Assembly: GCA_001972305.1 (NCBI GenBank)
Contig: BDDD01001801.1
Coordinates: forward strand, 156,923-220,922
Source of the DNA: Cephalotus follicularis
Lineage: Eukaryota; Streptophyta; Magnoliopsida; Oxalidales; Cephalotaceae
DNA: 64,000 nt
Reading direction: 5' to 3'
The notes beneath the pieces are model-generated. The model saw only the letters and a list, made by a program, of their open reading frames with translations. It was not told the DNA's origin and ran no database searches. Of the stretch, positions 56,470-64,000 are shown piece by piece (the first letter of the stretch is position 1; every line of letters begins with the position of its first letter). The position numbers were made by a program, and so were the translations under genes.

Positions 56470-56623
56470 AATAGGTTTTGTTTCCTTAGAAGACCTAACT
56501 AGGTTTGACCTGTGAGATTGGGTAGACACCGGGTTAGGCTGTTTCGGTTATGATTTTCTGATATGTTTTCTGCTTTGGTTTTCGTTCCTTGTGATGTTTT
56601 ATGTTTTGGATGCCTTTTCGTAG

Positions 56624-57539
56624 ATGGCACGTACAAGGAACGCTGCTCGAAGAACTGCATCCGCTGAGGCTCAGGAAGTTAGAAATGAGCCTACCATGGA
56701 GGAGCTTGTACGTCAGGTTGTCGCTCAGGAAATACGCGCATTGAATGAGCAGAATCAGAATCAGGGTTGTAGGGAGCCGGTTGTTGCTAATGATGCTCCA
56801 ACTGATGTTCAGTTGGGAAGAGATGCTGGGGACAGGATTGATACGCCCACTTATGTTTGGCTTGAGCAGTTCCAGAAGCAGAGACCGCAGTCTTTCAGCT
56901 CAGCCATTATTCCCGTTGAGGCTGGGCATTGGATTGCTCATATTGATAAGATCTTTGATGTGCTTGGTTGTAGTGATGAACAGAAGATCAAGGTAGCTAT
57001 GTATCAGCTTGAGGGTGATGCTCAGAAATGGTGGAAAGCTGTGGATTTGGCTAAGGGTGGTAATTATGCGGAGAATTTGACCTGGTCCGAGTTCTGTGAA
57101 GTCTTTTATCAGCAGTACTTTCCCACTGCTGATAAGGAGGCTTATGCCAGGGAGTTTATCACTACCAGACAGAGGGATGGAGAGTCGGTGACTGAGTTTC
57201 TGATTTGTTTCACTAGGCTTGCTGGTTTTGCTGGTTCTGCGGCGGGGACAGCATTGGAACATGCAGAAAAGTTCAAGTGGAAGTTACATTATCAGCTCCG
57301 GGGTAAACTGATCAACACCAGGTTTGCTGATGTATCTGAAGTGGCTAATGCGGCAAAGTAAAATTGAGCTGGAAAGGTTAGATTTCCAGGCAGCTCGTCA
57401 AGAGAGTGACAGAAAGAGAAACAGAGGGGATTCTCAAGGGCGAAGTTCTGGACACAATAAGAATAGGAATGGCAAGCGAGGGAAGAGAAATGATAACCGG
57501 GGACAGCAACAGCCCGGTAATGACCAGAGGCAGACTTAG
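56624..57539 (+). pseudogene. gag: Gyp-I gag, unit 1
   Basis: ATG at 56624 begins MARTRNAARRTASAEAQEV. Capsid blocks WLEQFQKQRPQSF, GDAQKWWKAVDL and EFCEVFYQQYFPTADKEAYAREF follow. The conserved AAKNIE site is disrupted by TAA at 57359-57361 with a frame change. ELERLDFQAARQESDRKRNRG and an RNA-binding Gly/Asn/Arg-rich linker continue in the new frame to TAG 57537-57539. The WW pair missing in Gyp-C is intact here. Confidence 0.9.
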
Positions 57540-57545
57540 GGAGCT

Positions 57546-58261
57546 GTGGATGTTCAGATTGCCAAATGTGATGTGTGTGGTAGACAGCATCCAGTGGGAG
57601 TATGCTATAAGGCTATCGGGGCCTGTTTTGTGTGTGGACAGAAAGGGCATTTCGTGAAGGCTTGTCCTGACCCTCATGCAAAGGAAAGGAAAGGGAAGAA
57701 TGCAGATCATGGACAGTGCAACTTGGGAGGTCGTGTCTTTGCTATGACGACTCAGCAGGAAGCTAACGCACCAAGTACTGTTTCGGGCTTTATTTATGTT
57801 GGTAACTGTAGGGCTTATGTTTTGTATGATATTGGATCGGCCCACTCGGTTGTAGCGAGGTCTTTTGTTCGGCATCTTGGGATGTCTTCGCAATCGCTTG
57901 ATCCAGCTTTGGTTCTTTCGACCCCTACGGGTTCTTCTGTTGTGATATCTGAGTGCTTTTATGCTTGTCCTCTTGTTTTCGATGATCGGGTTCGTGATGC
58001 GGACCTTTTACCTATCGATATGTATGACTTCGATATGATTCTAGGAATGAACTGGTTGGATCGTCATATGGCTACGATTGACTGCTATGCTCAGAGGGTT
58101 CTGTTTGGGGATGCGAATAGTCCTGATTTTGTTTATCAGGGTTCACAGCCGAGAAAAGAAGTGAAAGTGATATCTGCTCTGAAGGCTCAGAAATTGGTGG
58201 CTAAGGGCGCTGAAGGTTTCTTAGCTGTTGTGAAGGATGTCTCAAAGGTTGAGCCTCGCCT
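57546..58261 (+). pseudogene. Gyp-I zinc knuckles and protease, unit 1
   Basis: CDVCGRQHPVGVC, then a canonical knuckle CFVCGQKGHFVKAC (57624-57665). The protease active site reads DIG instead of DTG (57828-57836). MILGMNWLDRHMATIDC ends the protease. A small deletion near 58257 removes the link to RT and shifts the frame; the following residues to 58412 in the old frame are not real. Confidence 0.88.
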
Positions 58262-58948
58262 ATGGTACAAGAATTTTCTGATGTGTTTCCGGAGGAGTTA
58301 CCGGTATTGCCACCGCAACGGGAAGTGGAGTTTACCATCGAACTCATTCTCGGAGCGGCACCAATATCTAAGGCACCTTACAGAATGGCACCATTGGAAC
58401 TGCAAGAATTGAAAGAACAGTTGCAAGAGTTATTGGATCGGGGCTTCATTCGGCCGAGTGTTTCGTCGTGGGGTGCTCCGGTTCTTTTTGTGAAAATGAA
58501 AGACGGGTCTATGAGATTGTGCATAGATTACAGAGAGTTGAACCGAATCATTGTTCGGAATAAATACCCGCTACCTAGGATTGATGACTTGTTTGATAAA
58601 CTCCAAGGTGCTCGGTATTTCTCGTAGATCGATTTGAGATCGGGATATCATCAGCTTCGGATAAAGGATGGAGATGTACCTAAAACTGCTTTCCGTACTT
58701 GGTATGGGCATTATGAGTTTTTGGTGATGCTTTTCGGACTCACTAATGCACCGGCAGTTTTCATGGATTTGATGAATAGGGTTTTTCATGAGTACTTGGA
58801 TCAGTTTGTTATTGTGTTCATAGATGATATTCTGGTGTATTCCAAGTCGAAGGAAGAGCATGAAGAACAGCTTCGCATTGTGCTGGGTATTCTGAGGAAG
58901 AATCAGTTATACGCGAAGTTTTCGAAGTGTGAGTTTTGGTTGGAAATA
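58262..58948 (+). pseudogene. Gyp-I RT first part, unit 1, broken at duplication junction
   Basis: [81 protein letters not shown] at 58625-58627, then [17 protein letters not shown], the FIDD catalytic motif (about 58817-58828) and CEFWLE. At 58946-58948 the reading runs into LTR sequence of unit 2, so RT is cut in its second half. Confidence 0.9.
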
Positions 58949-59677
58949 GAGGCGTATGAATCGATTCTAGTTTATGTGATCTGAGGTGAATGATCAATTA
59001 TGTGATCCGAGGGGTGATTCGGATATGTGTATATGAGAATTGATTTGTGTAGTGCCGTACACTTCAATTCTAGTGGGCATCTGGAATTAGCGCCTCCCTT
59101 TCCAAATTTATGTTATGTGATATGTATATGGCTCAGTATTTTTTATGAACTATGATTTGCGATTTAAAGATTTGTGAATCGAAATTAATGTTTTTGAAAT
59201 GTTCCGTAATTGTTTTGAAAGATATACAATTGTGATTTGAATATGATTAATCTGTTTTAAACTGTTTAAGATTTTTGTTACATTATTATTGAAATATTAA
59301 TGTTTTTAAATTATCGTCTACTGTTTTATTTCCCTTATCCATACTGAGGTTTGCTCAGCCACGTTTTTGTTTCCATGCGGCAGGTTTTCAGGAGCAGCGG
59401 GGGAAAGTGTGATTGAGTGATGACCACCCCATGTGTTGGATCCTTAGGAGAGTGATCCTTATGTTATGTTTAGTGGTCAGAAACATGGATTATTATGTTT
59501 AATGTTTTTAAATTGGAACTGAATTAATATGTTAAATGGTTAAGTTTTAATGTTTTGATAAGACTGCCACATTTTTGGCTGTTATTGGCTAATAAAGTAA
59601 ACTTATGATTTGATAAGTAATGTTATGTATGATATGACCCTGTGACGACTCCCGCCGTCCGGGGGTGTTACAGATTA

Positions 59678-59689
59678 TGGTATCAGAGC
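59678..59689 (+). promoter_or_regulatory. Gyp-I primer-binding site (unit 2 copy)
   Basis: Second tggtatcagagc, inherited by the duplication. It now follows a partial LTR. Confidence 0.85.
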
Positions 59690-59843
59690 AATAGGTTTTG
59701 TTTCCTTAGAAGACCTAACTAGGTTTGACCTGTGAGATTGGGTAGACACCGGGTTAGGCTGTTTCGGTTATGATTTTCTGATATGTTTTCTGCTTTGGTT
59801 TTCGTTCCTTGTGATGTTTTATGTTTTGGATGCCTTTTCGTAG

Positions 59844-60759
59844 ATGGCACGTACAAGGAACGCTGCTCGAAGAACTGCATCCGCTGAGGCTCAGGAAGTT
59901 AGAAATGAGCCTACCATGGAGGAGCTTGTACGTCAGGTTGTCGCTCAGGAAATACGCGCATTGAATGAGCAGAATCAGAATCAGGGTTGTAGGGAGCCGG
60001 TTGTTGCTAATGATGCTCCAACTGATGTTCAGTTGGGAAGAGATGCTGGGGACAGGATTGATACGCCCACTTATGTTTGGCTTGAGCAGTTCCAGAAGCA
60101 GAGACCGCAGTCTTTCAGCTCAGCCATTATTCCCGTTGAGGCTGGGCATTGGATTGCTCATATTGATAAGATCTTTGATGTGCTTGGTTGTAGTGATGAA
60201 CAGAAGATCAAGGTAGCTATGTATCAGCTTGAGGGTGATGCTCAGAAATGGTGGAAAGCTGTGGATTTGGCTAAGGGTGGTAATTATGCGGAGAATTTGA
60301 CCTGGTCCGAGTTCTGTGAAGTCTTTTATCAGCAGTACTTTCCCACTGCTGATAAGGAGGCTTATGCCAGGGAGTTTATCACTACCAGACAGAGGGATGG
60401 AGAGTCGGTGACTGAGTTTCTGATTTGTTTCACTAGGCTTGCTGGTTTTGCTGGTTCTGCGGCGGGGACAGCATTGGAACATGCAGAAAAGTTCAAGTGG
60501 AAGTTACATTATCAGCTCCGGGGTAAACTGATCAACACCAGGTTTGCTGATGTATCTGAAGTGGCTAATGCGGCAAAGTAAAATTGAGCTGGAAAGGTTA
60601 GATTTCCAGGCAGCTCGTCAAGAGAGTGACAGAAAGAGAAACAGAGGGGATTCTCAAGGGCGAAGTTCTGGACACAATAAGAATAGGAATGGCAAGCGAG
60701 GGAAGAGAAATGATAACCGGGGACAGCAACAGCCCGGTAATGACCAGAGGCAGACTTAG
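59844..60759 (+). pseudogene. gag: Gyp-I gag, unit 2
   Basis: Identical in translation to the unit 1 gag, including the TAA at 60579-60581, the frame change and TAG 60757-60759. It shows that the breaks predate the duplication. Confidence 0.9.
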
Positions 60760-60765
60760 GGAGCT

Positions 60766-61481
60766 GTGGATGTTCAGATTGCCAAATGTGATGTGTGTGG
60801 TAGACAGCATCCAGTGGGAGTATGCTATAAGGCTATCGGGGCCTGTTTTGTGTGTGGACAGAAAGGGCATTTCGTGAAGGCTTGTCCTGACCCTCATGCA
60901 AAGGAAAGGAAAGGGAAGAATGCAGATCATGGACAGTGCAACTTGGGAGGTCGTGTCTTTGCTATGACGACTCAGCAGGAAGCTAACGCACCAAGTACTG
61001 TTTCGGGCTTTATTTATGTTGGTAACTGTAGGGCTTATGTTTTGTATGATATTGGATCGGCCCACTCGGTTGTAGCGAGGTCTTTTGTTCGGCATCTTGG
61101 GATGTCTTCGCAATCGCTTGATCCAGCTTTGGTTCTTTCGACCCCTACGGGTTCTTCTGTTGTGATATCTGAGTGCTTTTATGCTTGTCCTCTTGTTTTC
61201 GATGATCGGGTTCGTGATGCGGACCTTTTACCTATCGATATGTATGACTTCGATATGATTCTAGGAATGAACTGGTTGGATCGTCATATGGCTACGATTG
61301 ACTGCTATGCTCAGAGGGTTCTGTTTGGGGATGCGAATAGTCCTGATTTTGTTTATCAGGGTTCACAGCCGAGAAAAGAAGTGAAAGTGATATCTGCTCT
61401 GAAGGCTCAGAAATTGGTGGCTAAGGGCGCTGAAGGTTTCTTAGCTGTTGTGAAGGATGTCTCAAAGGTTGAGCCTCGCCT
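60766..61481 (+). pseudogene. Gyp-I zinc knuckles and protease, unit 2
   Basis: Same as unit 1: knuckle at 60844-60885, altered active site DIG at 61048-61056, and the same frame loss near 61477. Confidence 0.88.
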
Positions 61482-62846
61482 ATGGTACAAGAATTTTCTG
61501 ATGTGTTTCCGGAGGAGTTACCGGTATTGCCACCGCAACGGGAAGTGGAGTTTACCATCGAACTCATTCTCGGAGCGGCACCAATATCTAAGGCACCTTA
61601 CAGAATGGCACCATTGGAACTGCAAGAATTGAAAGAACAGTTGCAAGAGTTATTGGATCGGGGCTTCATTCGGCCGAGTGTTTCGTCGTGGGGTGCTCCG
61701 GTTCTTTTTGTGAAAATGAAAGACGGGTCTATGAGATTGTGCATAGATTACAGAGAGTTGAACCGAATCATTGTTCGGAATAAATACCCGCTACCTAGGA
61801 TTGATGACTTGTTTGATAAACTCCAAGGTGCTCGGTATTTCTCGTAGATCGATTTGAGATCGGGATATCATCAGCTTCGGATAAAGGATGGAGATGTACC
61901 TAAAACTGCTTTCCGTACTTGGTATGGGCATTATGAGTTTTTGGTGATGCTTTTCGGACTCACTAATGCACCGGCAGTTTTCATGGATTTGATGAATAGG
62001 GTTTTTCATGAGTACTTGGATCAGTTTGTTATTGTGTTCATAGATGATATTCTGGTGTATTCCAAGTCGAAGGAAGAGCATGAAGAACAGCTTCGCATTG
62101 TGCTGGGTATTCTGAGGAAGAATCAGTTATACGCGAAGTTTTCGAAGTGTGAGTTTTGGTTGGAACAGGTGGCGTTTTTGGGTCATGTGGTTACAGCTGA
62201 AGAGATTAGTGTGGATCCTGCTAAAGTTGAGCCTATTACGAAATGGCCGAGACCTACCACAGTGACGGAGGTTAGGAGTTTCTTGGGTTTGGCTGGATAT
62301 TATAGGCGGTTCGTGGAAGGTTTTTCCTCTATAGCCTTACCACTAACTCAGCTTACGAGGAAGGGAGCAAAGTTTGGGTCAGGTGGATACCAGATATACA
62401 GCGATGCTTCTAAGAAGGGTTTGGGTTGTGTTCTGATGCAACACGGTCATGTGATAGCTTATGCTTTGAGACTGTTGAAGCCTTATGAAGTCAACTATCC
62501 TACGCATGATCTCAAGTTGGCAGCGGTAGTGTTTGCATTGAAGATTTGGAGGCACTTCTTGTACGTAGAAACTTGTGACATCTTTACCGATCATAAAAGC
62601 CTCAAGTACATCTTTACGCAGAAAGAGTTGAACATGTGTCAGAGAAGGTGGTTAGAACTTCTGAAAGACTATGATCTGAACATTCAGTACCATCCTGGTA
62701 AAGCAAATGTGGTAGCTGATGCTCTTAGTCGGAAGAGTTCTGGGAGTGTAGCAACTTTGCTTACTCAGTCGCAGTTGATCGCAGATATGGAGCGAATGGA
62801 TTTGCATTTGTATGTTCGGGTTCTGAAGGCTCTGTTGCTGCGATGA
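61482..62846 (+). pseudogene. Gyp-I reverse transcriptase and RNase H (continuous copy)
   Basis: Begins like unit 1, with TAG at 61845-61847 and FIDD at 62037-62048. It then continues correctly: [37 protein letters not shown], RNase [59 protein letters not shown]. About 33 residues between KGAKF and GSGGYQ are lost in frame (near 62375), removing the RT-RNase H connection. A one-base loss near 62820 shifts the frame and the shifted reading ends at TGA 62844-62846. Confidence 0.9.
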
Positions 62847-63487
62847 ATGTTGAGCCTACTCTTATATCTCAGATTAAGACAGCTCAGAGTGATGATGGTG
62901 AACTTTGGGCCTTAGTCAAGAATGTTGAAAAGGGTAAGCAATCAAAGTTCCGTATGGATGAGCACGGTGTGATATGGCTGGGTAATCGGTTGTGTGTTCT
63001 GTCAGATTCTTCTATAAGAGATGTTGTTTTGTCTGAGGCACACAGTTCTCCATTTTCTATACATCCGGGATCTACGAAAATGTATAGAGACTTGAAGAAG
63101 AAATTCTGGTGGAATGGAATGAAAAGGGATGTTGCGGAGTACGTTGGGAAGTGTTTGATCTGTCAGCAGGTAAAGATTGAGCACCAACGTGCTAGTGGTT
63201 TGTTACAGCCCTTGGAAGTTCCAGTATGGAAATGGGAGAGTATTTCGATGGACTTTGTGACGGGTTTGCCGAGAACTTTCAGAAGGCATGATGCTATCTG
63301 GGTAGTAGTGGATCGATTGACGAAATCGGCCCACTTCTTGGCTATCCGAGATGACTTTTTGGTTGACCGTTTGGCTGGGGTGTTTCAGCAAGAGATAGTG
63401 AGACTGCATGTGACTCTGGTATCCATTGTTTCGGATAGGGATCCTCGTTTCACATCGCCGTTTTGGAAAGGATTTCAGAAAGCATGG
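62843..63487 (+). pseudogene. Gyp-I integrase, cut by LTR-J
   Basis: In the frame after the shift: linker, HHCC zinc region (HPGSTKMYRDLKKKFWWNGMKRDV, CLICQQ), catalytic D in MDFVTGLPRTFRRHD (about 63250) and D in SDRDPRFTS (about 63434). The Glu region is absent, because after GFQKAW the sequence turns into LTR-J at 63488. No stop occurs within the integrase part itself. Confidence 0.9.
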
Positions 63488-64000
63488 TGTTTAGCATAAA
63501 AATGTGTTGTTTTTAATGTGTTATTTGTGATATTTTTATGCTTGGAATAGACTACTTTGGTTGTGTTATGTTGATTTTCAGATTTAAGTGCAAAAAGACC
63601 AAAGTGCAAGAATACTACCCAAAGTTGTGCAAATTGGAGCTTAAAAGAGTAAATATCGAAGAATTGCCAAAATATGCAGAAAACAGGGCAAAAGCATCGA
63701 CTCCTTTCATTAAAAGTCGATGTCTTTTCTGGTTTTACAACAAAGAAGTCGACGTCTTTAGGAAGAAGTCGATGTCTTTTCTGGAAAATTCAACAATCTT
63801 CAAAGAGCTATGAAAAAGAAGTCGACGTCTTTTTACAAACACGTCGACGCCTTTCATAAGGATCGACGTCTTTCAACATACACATCGATGTCTTTGAGCA
63901 AATTCGACCTGTAACTTTTGGAGCAAAAGAAGTCGACGTCTTTAGCCAAAGAAGTCGGCTCCTTTCTCTCGCATCTCAGCAAGTCGCGATTTTTACACAA
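63488..64000 (+). mobile_element. LTR-J: start of an unidentified LTR element
   Basis: Abrupt change from integrase to tgtttagcataaaaatgtg, an LTR-like TG start. It is unrelated by eye to the other LTRs here. The visible part is non-coding, with a palindrome array at 63693-63960. Superfamily, orientation and extent cannot be decided, and the target duplication cannot be tested within the window. Confidence 0.5.
63693..63960 (+). repeat. GTCGAC-type array in LTR-J
   Basis: About ten copies of aagtcgacgtcttt and variants (agtcgatgtcttt, acgtcgacgcc). Here GTCGAC overlaps a second palindrome GACGTC. Confidence 0.82.

Larger units (their letters stand above)
55729..58948 (+). repeat. Tandem duplication unit 1 (3,220 bp)
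   Basis: From within the LTR (gaggcgtatgaatcg) through primer-binding site, gag and protease to the middle of RT. Unit 2 begins immediately at 58949. The only internal difference noticed is a at 55830 against t at 59050. All reading-frame breaks are shared. Confidence 0.93.
58949..62168 (+). repeat. Tandem duplication unit 2 (3,220 bp)
   Basis: A second copy of 55729-58948 at a constant offset of 3,220. It starts in LTR sequence (gaggcgtatg) fused to RT sequence (ttggaa). At its right end the true RT continuation (caggtggcg) follows. Confidence 0.93.
53742..63487 (+). mobile_element. Gyp-I: chromovirus-type element with internal tandem duplication, truncated by LTR-J
   Basis: The LTR start tgtaataccctg at 53742 directly follows Gyp-H sequence (flank actga). 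5' LTR, primer-binding site, gag, protease and RT are present, then a 3,220-bp tandem repeat of late-LTR-to-RT sequence, then RT, RNase H and integrase up to 63487. The 3' part is beyond the window. Closest relative here is Gyp-C. Confidence 0.9.

Noticed and set aside
56452-56470. tRNA gene
   Set aside because: tggtatcagagc is only the 12-nt complement of a tRNA end (primer-binding site); no cloverleaf is present. No tRNA gene was noticed in the window.

Overview
This window is plant nuclear DNA, most likely from a large, repeat-rich flowering-plant genome (probably a eudicot; species not determinable). It is packed end to end with LTR retrotransposons, has no recognisable host gene, and carries heavily decayed polyproteins with nonsense and frameshift lesions. 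The Ty3/gypsy copies have a Tekay/Del-type chromovirus layout: gag with zinc knuckles, protease, RT, RNase H, integrase and a C-terminal chromodomain-like tail. The Ty1/copia copies have integrase ahead of RT. Names used here: Gyp-A, -B, -C, -G, -H, -I (gypsy), Cop-E, Cop-F (copia), sLTR-D (solo LTR), LTR-J (edge element).

Left nest (1-38670). Gyp-A (+) is the oldest layer in view; its 5' LTR enters the window already truncated, its gag-pol is at 1030-5056, and its 3' LTR is split into 5100-7167, 28754-29353 and 38538-38670. Gyp-B (-) sits in that LTR at 7168-28748 (target duplication attgt/attat). Gyp-C (+) sits inside the Gyp-B protease region at 12331-24654 (caaag/caaag). A solo LTR (sLTR-D, 13521-15587, minus) sits in the Gyp-C 5' LTR (tgagt/tgagc). 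Cop-E (+) occupies a second site in the same Gyp-A LTR at 29354-38532 (attta/attta).

Middle (38671-47005). Cop-F is a much-degraded copia relative of Cop-E, with coding remnants at 39505-43470 and a 3' LTR at 43539-46074. Its 5' end abuts the end of Gyp-A, so Gyp-A may have inserted into it. An unassigned LTR-like stretch follows (46075-47005).

Right nest (47006-64000). Gyp-G (-) is interrupted in RNase H by Gyp-H (-) at 51138. Gyp-H is interrupted by Gyp-I (+) at 53742. Gyp-I is interrupted in integrase by LTR-J at 63488 and contains a near-perfect 3,220-bp tandem duplication (55729-58948 / 58949-62168).

The most unusual signal is not a gene. Dense arrays of a short palindrome centred on GTCGAC occur in the LTRs of at least seven families here, gypsy and copia alike, with family-specific symmetrical arms. 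A hairpin with paired-base changes in three gypsy LTRs, and a conserved inverted repeat just before the polypurine tract in four, also look like functional non-coding parts of these elements.
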